64,000 nucleotides of DNA from Methylococcaceae bacterium (GCA_021647585.1 JAKIUK010000004.1:31861-95860), one strand, 5' to 3'. Positions 40,713-49,612 are shown, numbered from the stretch's first letter. A program made the numbers and translations. The notes: generated by a model from the sequence alone, not told the origin.

Positions 40713-41958
40713 CAGCTTTTTTTGAATTTAATGATGCAGTTCTTAATTGATAAATCTTTTCTCCCATTTTTTCTGCAATCAGTGGATAAAGATTGGGAGA
40801 AAATTCGACCGTTCGTTGATCGATTTTTCTTAAAAACCCACGATTTAATAATAACCCTACGGCAAACATTCTGGATAAATCGGAGTATCGCCTGGCTTTT
40901 TCTATTTCAGTTTTTTCTATCACCATTTGTAATTCATCATTTTCATTTATACTGAATTCGGTAAATTGCTTTAAACATTCGAAAACCAGATCTTCTTCAT
41001 CCGCAGTTAACGGGCCTGGTGCAGTAAATTCAAGTCGATAAGAAAGTAGCACCGTAAAGAAGTCGACCATGGCTGCACAGATGAAGGCAAATATTGAAAA
41101 CCCATTCCACATAGAAACCGATGGTTGTACCTCTTGTGTAAATTGATTAAAGGTCATCAATAAAGGTGCCTCAGGTAAACCCAACCCAATGAAACCGGAT
41201 AACTTTCTGGTCTGTAACTGAACATCCTGGTAATTGGTTAACACTCTAAAATAAGAAGTTTCAAGATCCTTTGCTACATCAAGGTCACTTAAGCTGGCCT
41301 GTAATTTCTGCATTTTTATGTCTAAGTCAGAAAATTCTGAATCCAGTGCTTCCTGTTTCTGTTTTTGTTGCTGATAAATTTCATTGTAATGTCTCCAGAA
41401 TGGCCCCTTCCCCACCTGATTTTTAAGTTCTTCAGGTATCAAGGGATGTGTTCCAAAATAAGCTTGTGATACTTCTTCAGAGATTTCTTTCAATTCTGCA
41501 TGTTGCTGTTTTAACACATTCCCTTTTATGCTTAACACTTCACCCAGATAGGCTTTGATATCCAGTCTTATTTGTTCAAGGCGATTTATATGGATTGTAT
41601 CCTGCTGTGAAATTTCATAAAACTTAAAATAAGAGAATGATATTGAAGCCGCTAGAGCAATCAAAAGAGACAACATAACAGAAAAATAACGAAGTCGATT
41701 CGCTTTCCAATGAATCCCTGCTATTTCGAGTGAACATATCACTATAATTGACTGAATAGCCACTGTTATAACCAGTGCAATCCACGCTGTAATAAAATGT
41801 GACAGGCCGTAAAAAGTGGTAAATCCAGAGGCTATACTTAGCATTAGAACAATAGGTATGGTCCATATTCTAAGCATACCAACAAATAAAGTCTGAATAC
41901 TGTTTAACAGGTAGCCTACACCTGCTGGTTTGATATTAGTGCGTTTTAGTTTTGACAT
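40705..41958 (-). CDS. Multi-pass membrane protein with a cytoplasmic helical domain
   Basis: Transmembrane helices are apparent near IPIVLMLSIASGFTTFYGLS, ITAWIALVITVAIQSIIVIC, YFSVMLSLLIALAASISFSY and FSIFAFICAAMVDFFTVLLS. Between the third and fourth lies a coiled-coil region (residues about 130-250). The C-terminal 130 residues (LVFECLKQFTEFSINENDEL, YSDLSRMFAVGLLLNRGFLR, VEFSPNLYPLIAEKMG) look like a winged-helix or similar domain. I do not recognise the family. It overlaps the SPFH-like gene by 8 nt. Confidence 0.6.
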   Translation of the reverse strand: MSKLKRTNIKPAGVGYLLNSIQTLFVGMLRIWTIPIVLMLSIASGFTTFYGLSHFITAWIALVITVAIQSIIVICSLEIAGIHWKANRLRYFSVMLSLLIALAASISFSYFKFYEISQQDTIHINRLEQIRLDIKAYLGEVLSIKGNVLKQQHAELKEISEEVSQAYFGTHPLIPEELKNQVGKGPFWRHYNEIYQQQKQKQEALDSEFSDLDIKMQKLQASLSDLDVAKDLETSYFRVLTNYQDVQLQTRKLSGFIGLGLPEAPLLMTFNQFTQEVQPSVSMWNGFSIFAFICAAMVDFFTVLLSYRLEFTAPGPLTADEEDLVFECLKQFTEFSINENDELQMVIEKTEIEKARRYSDLSRMFAVGLLLNRGFLRKIDQRTVEFSPNLYPLIAEKMGEKIYQLRTASLNSKKADE

Positions 41959-41992
41959 CGTTAAATTTTAAGTGACTGTTAATAGAAAAAAA

Positions 41993-42514
41993 CTAATCCA
42001 CCCTTTCATCATCCTTATAAACGGTTTTACTCATTATTTTCCCCTCTTTATTCCAGATAGTAACCAACCCTTCTCTTTTTCCATTAATAAAGTTGCCTTC
42101 AACTTTCCTTTGTCCATTTTCATGCCAGTCAATCCAGAGGCCATGTTTCACTCCATTCTTATAATGTTTTTCTATAATTTGCTGTCCGCTGTCATTCCAC
42201 CAGGTCCACAAACCTTCTAATTTGCCATCAATATAGATACCTTCACTTTCTTTGCGTCCATTTAAATGCCATGCCGTACATAATCCATCAGCTAAGCCAT
42301 ACTTATAATGTACTTCTTTTTCTATTTGTCCATTGGCATAACGGGAGATAAATTTTCCATTAAAAGGTTGGTCGTGTCCCAGTTCAAATTGTATCCCCCC
42401 CTCTCTTTCCATTAATCGGTTTACAACTTTGCTAACTACCTCTTTACCACAATCGGGGCAAAAATTTACATTTCCTACCTCTGGTAATTTAGTCCCACAA
42501 TTATGACAAAACAT
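41993..42514 (-). CDS. Zinc ribbon plus MORN-like repeat protein (YwqK-type)
   Basis: The N-terminus is a zinc ribbon, MFCHNCGTKLP...NFCPDCGKEVV (two CxxC). The rest is built of MORN-variant repeats: FISRYANGQIEKEVHYKYGL, TAWHLNGRKESEGIYIDGKL, TWWNDSGQQIIEKHYKNGVK, IDWHENGQRKVEGNFINGKR. The repeats match the MORN_2/YwqK type, placed in antitoxin-like families, but no toxin is near. It begins the run ahead of the membrane protein (34 nt apart), with a homologous gene upstream. Confidence 0.75.
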   Translation of the reverse strand: MFCHNCGTKLPEVGNVNFCPDCGKEVVSKVVNRLMEREGGIQFELGHDQPFNGKFISRYANGQIEKEVHYKYGLADGLCTAWHLNGRKESEGIYIDGKLEGLWTWWNDSGQQIIEKHYKNGVKHGLWIDWHENGQRKVEGNFINGKREGLVTIWNKEGKIMSKTVYKDDERVD

Positions 42515-42568
42515 TAATTTTTACCTATATCCAAATTTGAACAGCACAAAAAAGTATCGATCTGCTTA

Positions 42569-42727
42569 GGGAGGTGGAAATAAATAATCATCCAATCTCA
42601 CTTATCTTTTTATCCCTGTTTAAAACCTTCTCAATCGTCATATAGAATAACTATGCTCCTCTTGAGAAGGTTTTAAACAGAAAAAAAATCTACATGAAAT
42701 TTGGATGATTATTTATTACCATCTCCC
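42569..42727. mobile_element. MITE-like element with 66-bp arms and a 19-bp perfect inner stem
   Basis: Arms 42569-42634 and 42662-42727 are inverted repeats with the same spacing along their whole length. Outer parts share AATAAATAATCATCCA, and the inner CTGTTTAAAACCTTCTCAA is a perfect 19-bp stem; the loop is 27 nt. TTA borders both ends (42566-42568 and 42728-42730), and the right TTA is the stop codon of the upstream MORN gene. It separates the two zinc-ribbon/MORN genes. Confidence 0.8.
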
Positions 42728-43315
42728 TTACTCTAAAACCATCTCACCATCTTTGCAATTCCCTTGCCATTTCTTTTGTCCATTGGGTTTCCATACAGTC
42801 CAGAGTCCTACTTGCTCACCCTTTTCCCACAAACCTTTTGAGTACATCTGCCCACTTTCATACCATAGCATTTCGCATCCGTGTTTTTTTCCATTTTGAT
42901 AACTTAACTCTCCTTCTTTTTGTCCATTTTCGTACCAGGATAACCATTCCCCTTGAAGTACTCCCTTTAACCAGTTCACTTCGCTTTTCTTTTGCCCATT
43001 TTCAAACCAGTCACACTCCAGACCATCAAATTCATTGTCAATATATCGTACTTCCTGAGCTTTGCTACCATTTTCATACCAGTAACACCATGTCCCATGT
43101 GCCAGACCCTCTTTATAAGTTTCCTCATTTTTTTTCTGGCCATTACTATAATAAGTTACTCCAGAACCGCAGAAGGGTTTCCCCTCATAACACATCAGAT
43201 TGTTTATTTTTTGTAATTTGTTGTAATCTACAATTTGTACAAACACTTTATTCCCGCACTCTGGACAAAAGTTTATATTTGCAAGTAATTGATTACCACA
43301 GTTGCAACAAAACAT
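42728..43315 (-). CDS. Zinc ribbon plus MORN-like repeat protein (paralogue)
   Basis: This is a paralogue of the neighbour at 41993. The zinc ribbon is MFCCNCGNQLLANINFCPEC GNKVF; MORN-like repeats follow as VTYYSNGQKKNEETYKEGLA, CYWYENGSKAQEVRYIDNEF, LSWYENGQKEGELSYQNGKK and MLWYESGQMYSKGLWEKGEQ. AAGGA 8 nt before the ATG at 43315 fixes the start; the earlier frame to 43372 is not supported. About seven repeats are visible. A short element lies at its stop codon and separates it from its paralogue. Confidence 0.76.
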   Translation of the reverse strand: MFCCNCGNQLLANINFCPECGNKVFVQIVDYNKLQKINNLMCYEGKPFCGSGVTYYSNGQKKNEETYKEGLAHGTWCYWYENGSKAQEVRYIDNEFDGLECDWFENGQKKSEVNWLKGVLQGEWLSWYENGQKEGELSYQNGKKHGCEMLWYESGQMYSKGLWEKGEQVGLWTVWKPNGQKKWQGNCKDGEMVLE

Positions 43316-43396
43316 ATTATTTTCCTTCAACACAATCTCAATAGTACAAGTATAATTCATCAATTTACACAAGCATACTAAAAAGAGGACAAGATT

Positions 43397-43963
43397 TTGC
43401 CTAAAGCCAGTGATTTAAAACAAGGTTCTGCCATAGAAATTAACGGTGAACCCTATGCAGCAAAAACAATTGAAGTTAGAAACCCTACGTCTCGCGGGGC
43501 TTCTACTTTATATAAAATCCGTTTTATTCATATGAAAACCAAGCAAAAACTTGATGAATCCTACAAAGGTGATGATTTTCTAAAAGAAGCCGACTGCACA
43601 AAAACAATGGTTCAATATTCTTATAAGGACGGTGAAAGCTATACCTTTATGAATCTTGAAACTTTTGAGCAATATACCCTAGGTGCCGATGATTTAGAGG
43701 GTCAAATACATTACCTCACCGAAGGTCTTGAAGGTATTATTATTTTACTTCTGGATGATGCGCCTCTTGGTATTGAGCTACCCACAGCAATTAGCATGGA
43801 AATCATTGAAACGCCTCCTGCAATGAAGGGAGCAAGTGCAACAAACCGCACCAAACCAGCAAAATTGCCAACGGGTCTGGAAGTACAAGTACCCGAATAT
43901 ATAGAAACAGGAGAAATTATTAAAATTAACAGTGATACCGGTAAATTTATGTCACGCGCATAA
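43397..43963 (+). CDS. efpL: Elongation factor P-like protein EfpL (YeiP)
   Basis: This is a three-domain EF-P paralogue that helps ribosomes through difficult sequences. The start is TTG (TTGCCT) with GAGGAC upstream. The tip of domain I reads NPTSRGASTLYK with Arg where EF-P has the modified Lys; that is the EfpL/YeiP hallmark, so no lysyl modification is expected. The C-terminal LPTGLEVQVPEYIETGEIIK and the IETPPAMKGASATNRTKPAK match E. coli YeiP. The family is mainly gammaproteobacterial. Confidence 0.95.
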   Translation: MPKASDLKQGSAIEINGEPYAAKTIEVRNPTSRGASTLYKIRFIHMKTKQKLDESYKGDDFLKEADCTKTMVQYSYKDGESYTFMNLETFEQYTLGADDLEGQIHYLTEGLEGIIILLLDDAPLGIELPTAISMEIIETPPAMKGASATNRTKPAKLPTGLEVQVPEYIETGEIIKINSDTGKFMSRA

Positions 43964-44003
43964 TCCATTATTCACATCCTGTATTCACCACATTATTCTC
44001 GTC

Positions 44004-44381
44004 ATGACGCAAAACATTATAAAACTTCATCATTCCAGCCTTCTGGTAGCTGACACAGAGTCTTCTCTTAAATTTTACTGTGGCATTTTAGGTTTAAAAC
44101 AACTTGATCGACCTGATTTTCCTTACCACGGCGCATGGCTTGATCTTGGTTTACAACAACTACATTTACTGGAATTACCTAACCCAGACCCAACTACCGG
44201 TCGACCAGCTCATGGCGGAAGAGATCGTCATGTTGCCTTTAATGTATTAAACCTGAATGTGCTGAAAGAAACTCTGGAAAATAATAATATACCTTTTACA
44301 TTAAGTGCTTCTGGACGTAGAGCCCTTTTTTGTCGAGATCTGGATGGCAATGCCCTGGAATTCATTGAAAATCCAGTCTAA
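44004..44381 (+). CDS. VOC-family (glyoxalase/dioxygenase fold) protein
   Basis: The ATG at 44004 begins IIKLHHSSLLVADTESSLKF YCGILGLKQL, a standard vicinal oxygen chelate half. His9/His-Glu positions are possible metal ligands: LHHSSLLV, LQQLHLLELPNP, RDRHVAFNV, and the terminal GNALEFIE. The frame upstream to 43932 overlaps efpL and is not family-like. Lactoylglutathione lyase-like activity or metal-free binding are both possible. Confidence 0.8.
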   Translation: MTQNIIKLHHSSLLVADTESSLKFYCGILGLKQLDRPDFPYHGAWLDLGLQQLHLLELPNPDPTTGRPAHGGRDRHVAFNVLNLNVLKETLENNNIPFTLSASGRRALFCRDLDGNALEFIENPV

Positions 44382-44397
44382 TTTTTACAAAAGTTTA

Positions 44398-44612
44398 CAT
44401 GGCTATTAACAAACCACGGGTCAAACTTTAAATGGGTTGTCATTTCGACCAGCAGGACGACTTGTATGGACACAGGAGGTAGGGCAATGCAGATATTACA
44501 TGGAGCAATATTTCTGTCAATGCAGTCGTCCCGCTGGTCGGAATGACACCATTTGTGAAGTTAAACTACAAACGTCAAAATCGAGAGTAACCTACGGTTG
44601 TTCATAGCGATG
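44398..44612 (+). repeat. Dispersed repeat, copy E (full-length, CATGGCTATTAAC ends)
   Basis: This is the most complete copy. CATGGCTATTAACAAACCAC at the left and (reverse complement of right) CATCGCTATGAACAACCGT form the terminal repeat. GTCATTTCGACCAGCAGGAC and GTCCCGCTGGTCGGAATGAC form the inner inverted pair. The tail AAAATCGAGAGTAACC matches copies A and B. The ends resemble those of the 19887/23277 elements although the interiors differ. Confidence 0.72.
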
Positions 44613-44623
44613 AAAGTTTATAA

Positions 44624-44640
44624 GGCGGAAAGCTTCCGCC
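44624..44640 (-). terminator. Hairpin downstream of yajR
   Basis: GGCGGAA (44624-44630) and TTCCGCC (44634-44640) make a 7-bp stem with a 3-nt loop, 35 bp beyond the yajR stop. The minus-strand trailer (TTATAAACTTT) is T-rich but not a clean U-tract. Confidence 0.5.
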
Positions 44641-44674
44641 ATTCTACCTTTTGAATTTTCACTAAACCTAAAGA

Positions 44675-46066
44675 TCAATCCTCACCCTGTCGATTCAACA
44701 ATAACTGTAACTCTTCCTTTTGTAGTTTTTGATTATCTACTTTCAAATAGGCAACGCTTTCTTCAAAATGCAGTTTTACTTCTTCAATCCCTGTAATACC
44801 GAGCAATTCTGAAACGAATTCATCGCCTTTATCCATACTGATATCATCCAGTGAAATCAACATATTAGCCAAATATTTTGGCGTATTCATAAATAATGCA
44901 ACAATAACCCAGGTACCTGTTGCTACGGCACATAATAGAAATATAGTTTCCGCACCAAACTCCCCATAAAGCCAGCCACCAGACGCACCTCCAACAAAAG
45001 CCCCCATGAATTGAGAACTGGAATATGCCCCCATCGCTGTTCCCTTTAAATCGCCAGGTGCTGTTTTAGAAATTAACGAAGGCAAAGTAGCTTCCAATAA
45101 ATTAAAACCACAAAAAAACAGCCATAAAAAGCCCACTATCCCGATTAAATCATTATGAAATTTAAACAATCCGATATTAGCCAAAAACAAGGTGATAATC
45201 GCGCCTATAAACACTTTTTTCATTTGCCGTTTTTTTTCTGCAATGATCACAAAAGGGACTATTACGGCCATTGAAGTTACTAATATTGGCAAGTACACCA
45301 TCCAATGGTTTTTTGGAATTAGGCCAGCATCTCTAATTAATAATGGGAGAACAACAAAACTAGCGGTCAAGCATAAATGCAAAATAAAAATACCATAATC
45401 AAGTCTAAGTAAATCTGGCGTTTTTAATACATTAAAAAATTGTCTGGGCACGAGCTCAGCGTCGCCATGAACTCGTGATTTTTCAGGATTAGGCACAACA
45501 AACAATACAACCAATATTGCCAATAGCGCCAATCCCGCTGTTAACCAAAAGATACCTGAAATACCTATGTAAGTCGCAAGCACAGGCCCTAAAGTAATGG
45601 CAATACCAAATGAAACACCAATACTTGCACCAATCATGGCCATCGCTTTAGTACGATGTACTTCCTGAGTTAAATCAGCAACCAGAGCCATAATAGCAGC
45701 TGCAATAGCACCCCCACCCTGTATAGCGCGACCAATTAACACGCCATAAATTGTGGTTGATACTGCAGCCACTACACTGCCAGCAGAAAATAAAATCAAT
45801 CCAATAATGATGATTTTTTTTCGACCAAAACGGTCAGAAAGCAGCCCAAAAGGTATTTGCAAAATAGCTTGAGTTAAGCCATAAACACTAATTGCTAGGC
45901 CTATCAATACTGGTGTTGCTCCTTCCATTTTCTCAGCAAATAAAGACAATACCGGTAAAATCATAAACAATCCCAGCATGCGTAATGCATAAATACTGGC
46001 TAAAGATAAGGTTGCACGTCTCTCCAGCGCTGTCATTGGGCTGGTAATATCCTGCATCTGGGTCAA
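44675..46066 (-). CDS. yajR: MFS transporter YajR with C-terminal YAM domain
   Basis: Twelve membrane helices, with the MFS motif A between TM2 and TM3 as GLLSDRFGRKKIIIIGL and the helix 1 MLGLFMILPVLSLFAEKM. Unlike most MFS proteins it carries about 65 residues after TM12 (LGITGIEEVKLHFEESVAYL, a ferredoxin-like YAM domain). YajR is a proton-driven exporter of unknown physiological substrate. It is divergent from uvrA with about 100 bp between, a common gammaproteobacterial pairing. Confidence 0.9.
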   Translation of the reverse strand: MTQMQDITSPMTALERRATLSLASIYALRMLGLFMILPVLSLFAEKMEGATPVLIGLAISVYGLTQAILQIPFGLLSDRFGRKKIIIIGLILFSAGSVVAAVSTTIYGVLIGRAIQGGGAIAAAIMALVADLTQEVHRTKAMAMIGASIGVSFGIAITLGPVLATYIGISGIFWLTAGLALLAILVVLFVVPNPEKSRVHGDAELVPRQFFNVLKTPDLLRLDYGIFILHLCLTASFVVLPLLIRDAGLIPKNHWMVYLPILVTSMAVIVPFVIIAEKKRQMKKVFIGAIITLFLANIGLFKFHNDLIGIVGFLWLFFCGFNLLEATLPSLISKTAPGDLKGTAMGAYSSSQFMGAFVGGASGGWLYGEFGAETIFLLCAVATGTWVIVALFMNTPKYLANMLISLDDISMDKGDEFVSELLGITGIEEVKLHFEESVAYLKVDNQKLQKEELQLLLNRQGED

Positions 46067-46169
46067 AACTTAACTCTCCTAAGGAATGAAATGAAATTCA
46101 CGTTCCGTTGCTATTTGGGGATAAAAGGACGTATATTATCAGGTTCTTTAGCAGTCAGGAATTCTATTA

Positions 46170-49004
46170 GTGGAAACAATCAGTATTCGAGGTGCAAGGA
46201 CGCACAATCTTAAAAATATAGACATCGATTTACCCAGAAATTCCTTAATCGTGATCACAGGGCTTTCAGGATCTGGCAAGTCATCTTTAGCATTTGATAC
46301 TATCTATGCAGAAGGTCAACGACGTTATGTAGAATCACTGTCCGCTTATGCCAGACAATTTTTGTCGTTGATGGAAAAACCTGATGTTGACCATATTGAA
46401 GGACTTTCCCCAGCTATATCTATTGAGCAAAAATCCACCTCTCACAACCCACGCTCTACCGTCGGCACCATCACCGAAATTTATGATTACTTGCGGCTTT
46501 TATATGCTCGGGCAGGTATTCCACACTGTCCTGAGCATAAGACTTCATTAGAAGCCCAAACTGTCAGTCAAATGGTCGACCAAGTATTGGCGCAACCAGA
46601 GGGAGAACGCTGGATGCTACTTGCACCTGTCGTTAATGCTAGGAAAGGTGAGCATATACAATTAATGGAAGACTTGCGTGCTCAAGGATTTATTCGAGCC
46701 AGAATTGATGGCGAAATCATTGATCTAGACGAGCCCCCGACTCTTGATCTAAAAAAGAAACATTCTATTGAAGTGATAGTCGATCGTTTTAAAATCCGTA
46801 ATGACATGAGTTTACGTTTATCGGAATCTTTTGAAACTGCCTTACGACTGACTGACGGTATTGCAATTGCTGCCAACATGGACGATGACAGTAATAAAAT
46901 ATTATTTTCTGAACGCTATGCCTGCCCCCAATGTGGTTATAGTATTCCTGAACTTGAACCACGTATTTTTTCATTTAACAACCCTAAAGGCGCATGCCCC
47001 GGCTGTGATGGCTTAGGTGTTAAACAACATTTTGATCCTGCCCTGGTAATCCACAATTCAGATATCAGCCTTTCAGGAGGTGCTATCAGAGGTTGGGATA
47101 GACGTAATGCTTATTATTATCAAATCATTTGTTCTTTAGCTGAACATTATGGTTTTGATACAGAAGTGCCATTTTCTGAAATTCCTAAAGAGTTTCAAGC
47201 TATTATTCTTTATGGCAGTGGAAGCAAAAAAATTAATTTCCAATACATATCGGGGACCGGTAAAAAACAAACCCGTAGCCATACATTTGAAGGCATTATT
47301 GCCAATATGGAAAGACGCTATCGTGAAACAGAATCTCAAATGGTCAGGGATGAACTATCAAAATATCTAGCCCAAAAAACCTGCAGTCAATGTCATGGTG
47401 CTCGCTTAAATACTGCGGCAAGACATGTATTTATTTGTGACAAACCCCTGCAGGATTTAACTAGTCTGCCAATAAAACAAGCATTAGATTTTTTTAGTGC
47501 GCTACACCTTCCAGGACATAGAGGAGAAATAGCTGAAAAAATCAATAAAGAAATTCAGCAACGTCTAGAATTTCTTGTCAATGTTGGTCTGGACTACTTA
47601 ACACTCGACAGAAGCGCAGACACTTTATCAGGGGGTGAAGCTCAGCGTATACGACTTGCCAGCCAGATTGGTGCAGGATTAGTCGGGGTAATGTATGTGC
47701 TGGATGAACCCTCTATCGGATTGCATCAGCGTGATAACCAGCGTCTGTTAAATACTTTGTTCAGGCTTCGTGACATGGGAAATACCGTCATCGTAGTAGA
47801 ACATGATGAAGATGCTATTTTATCCGCCCAACATGTGGTTGATATAGGTCCGGGGGCAGGTATTCATGGTGGCGAAATTGTTGCAACAGGTACGCCAGAA
47901 GATATTAAAAATAACCCAACTTCATTAACGGGACAATATTTATCTGGCAGACAGAGCATTGAGATTCCTCAGTCACTTACCCCAATAAACAAAGATAAGT
48001 TAATAACCGTGCACAATGCTCAGGGTAACAACCTGCAAAATGTTAACATCTCTTTTCCGATAGGACTTTTGACCTGCATCACCGGTGTCTCCGGGTCAGG
48101 AAAATCAACCTTAGTCAATGATACGCTCTACCGATATGCAGCTCGCCTGATCAATAAAGCCAGTTGTATTCCTGCACCTTGCGATGACATTAGCGGCCTG
48201 GAACAAGTCGATAAAGTGGTCGATATTGACCAGAGCCCGATAGGCAGAACACCACGTTCAAATCCTGCAACCTATACCGGTATTTTTACCCCGGTACGTG
48301 AATTATTTGCAGCCACCCATGAAGCAAGATCCAGAGGATATACGCCAGGCAGATTCAGCTTTAATGTAAAAGGAGGGCGTTGTGAAGCTTGTAGAGGAGA
48401 TGGTGTTATTAAAGTGGAAATGCATTTTTTACCCGATATTTTTGTCTCCTGTGATATTTGCAGTGGAAAACGATATAACCGAGAAACCCTGGAAGTCCGT
48501 TATAAAGGTAAAACCATCAATGAAATCCTTGAAATGACGGTTGAAAATGCGGCTGAATTTTTTAGCCCAGTACCCGTGCTTGCAAAAAAGTTAAATACAC
48601 TGATCGATGTCGGGTTAAGTTACATCACACTAGGACAAAATGCAGTGACACTATCAGGCGGTGAAGCGCAAAGAGTTAAATTAGCAAAAGAACTTTCCAA
48701 ACGTGATACGGGGAAAACTTTATATATATTAGATGAACCTACAACTGGCCTGCACTTTCACGACATTAAACAATTACTATCCGTGCTACATACACTACGT
48801 GACCATGGGAATACAGTGATCATTATTGAGCATAATCTTGACGTCATTAAAACGGCTGACTGGGTTATAGATATGGGTCCAGAAGGAGGACTTGGCGGTG
48901 GCACACTGGTAGCAGAAGGCACACCTGAAGAGGTGGCTAACAATGAAATATCTTATACAGGTCACTATTTAAAGCGATTTTTTGAGGCATCTGAAAATAA
49001 GTAA
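46170..49004 (+). CDS. uvrA: Excinuclease ABC subunit A
   Basis: UvrA recognises DNA damage in nucleotide excision repair. At 944 residues it has both ABC ATPase halves: Walker A GLSGSGKSSLAF and GVSGSGKSTLVN, signatures TLSGGEAQRIRLASQIG and TLSGGEAQRVKLAKELS, and Walker B VMYVLDEPSIGLH and TLYILDEPTTGLH. The zinc fingers CPQCGYS...CPGCDGLG and CEACRGDG...CDICSGKRY are complete. The start is GTG at 46170 (METISIRGARTHNLKNI). A decayed region with an antitoxin gene follows. Confidence 0.98.
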   Translation: METISIRGARTHNLKNIDIDLPRNSLIVITGLSGSGKSSLAFDTIYAEGQRRYVESLSAYARQFLSLMEKPDVDHIEGLSPAISIEQKSTSHNPRSTVGTITEIYDYLRLLYARAGIPHCPEHKTSLEAQTVSQMVDQVLAQPEGERWMLLAPVVNARKGEHIQLMEDLRAQGFIRARIDGEIIDLDEPPTLDLKKKHSIEVIVDRFKIRNDMSLRLSESFETALRLTDGIAIAANMDDDSNKILFSERYACPQCGYSIPELEPRIFSFNNPKGACPGCDGLGVKQHFDPALVIHNSDISLSGGAIRGWDRRNAYYYQIICSLAEHYGFDTEVPFSEIPKEFQAIILYGSGSKKINFQYISGTGKKQTRSHTFEGIIANMERRYRETESQMVRDELSKYLAQKTCSQCHGARLNTAARHVFICDKPLQDLTSLPIKQALDFFSALHLPGHRGEIAEKINKEIQQRLEFLVNVGLDYLTLDRSADTLSGGEAQRIRLASQIGAGLVGVMYVLDEPSIGLHQRDNQRLLNTLFRLRDMGNTVIVVEHDEDAILSAQHVVDIGPGAGIHGGEIVATGTPEDIKNNPTSLTGQYLSGRQSIEIPQSLTPINKDKLITVHNAQGNNLQNVNISFPIGLLTCITGVSGSGKSTLVNDTLYRYAARLINKASCIPAPCDDISGLEQVDKVVDIDQSPIGRTPRSNPATYTGIFTPVRELFAATHEARSRGYTPGRFSFNVKGGRCEACRGDGVIKVEMHFLPDIFVSCDICSGKRYNRETLEVRYKGKTINEILEMTVENAAEFFSPVPVLAKKLNTLIDVGLSYITLGQNAVTLSGGEAQRVKLAKELSKRDTGKTLYILDEPTTGLHFHDIKQLLSVLHTLRDHGNTVIIIEHNLDVIKTADWVIDMGPEGGLGGGTLVAEGTPEEVANNEISYTGHYLKRFFEASENK

Positions 49005-49112
49005 TGGTCAATATTGGGCAGTAGTTGGATTGTCTTCTGTAGTGTAACAAATGGCGCATAGCAAGCTACGTAACTAACGCTCCACCGCTGAAGACCCTAT
49101 AAAAATCAAGTT

Positions 49113-49304
49113 TTATTTATCAAGCTTTTTGGAATTACTGTGAAATTGAGCAATTTCCACCATTGTTTCAAGCCTAACTACGCGCTTGTCAACGTTTTTC
49201 ACATCATCTGCCAGGCCAAGTACTGCATTGTTTAGACGCTCTACGGAATCAGTCAATTTTACCGTATCTTTGAGAATTTTTAAAAACTCAACACCTAACC
49301 CCAC
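49113..49304 (-). CDS. Small coiled-coil protein downstream of the AbrB-type antitoxin
   Basis: This is a 63-residue helical protein (KILKDTVKLTDSVERLNNAV, LADDVKNVDKRVVRLETMVE) with a regular heptad pattern. Its ATG overlaps the end of the MazE-like gene, so the pair is one translational unit. It is not a recognisable PemK/MazF, VapC or Doc toxin. Confidence 0.5.
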   Translation of the reverse strand: MGLGVEFLKILKDTVKLTDSVERLNNAVLGLADDVKNVDKRVVRLETMVEIAQFHSNSKKLDK

Positions 49305-49612
49305 TACTTACTCCTGTCTAATTCTTCACGAGATGCCTCTACAACACGGGTTGCCTCATCGGTCATTAAAATAGCATCTGTTAAACGCGTCTGTACAAAG
49401 CTAAGTAACTCCTCTGCTTCCGGCACACCTGTAAACAACTTATCAAACATCTGTTCATTCGTTGTTTCGTGTGCTTGAATAACCAAGCGACCTTTACTTG
49501 TTTGAATATCAATCTCGCTACCAGGCATAATTCCAGATGCCGCAAGTGCTTTTGCTGGCAAACGGATAGCTGAACTGTTACCCCATTTTTGTATTTTGCT
49601 GTGGATGAGCAT
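49304..49612 (-). CDS. AbrB/MazE-type DNA-binding antitoxin
   Basis: The N-terminal swapped-hairpin AbrB domain is typical of MazE-like antitoxins: IHSKIQKWGNSSAIRLPAKA, LAASGIMPGSEIDIQTSKGR and LVIQAHET. GGAG 6 nt upstream fixes the ATG at 49612 over a TTG two codons earlier. The acidic C-terminal tail (EAEELLSFVQTRLTDAILMT) would bind a toxin. No toxin gene follows, only a small coiled-coil gene, so this antitoxin is orphaned or uses an unrecognised partner. Confidence 0.75.
   Translation of the reverse strand: MLIHSKIQKWGNSSAIRLPAKALAASGIMPGSEIDIQTSKGRLVIQAHETTNEQMFDKLFTGVPEAEELLSFVQTRLTDAILMTDEATRVVEASREELDRSK

Noticed and set aside
42838..43344. Plus-strand frame of 168 codons
   Set aside because: It is the antisense of the zinc-ribbon/MORN gene; the repetitive Phe/His pattern follows from the MORN repeats.
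7819..44612. CRISPR array
   Set aside because: The short repeats are dispersed singly and inverted, with no regular spacing and no cas genes.
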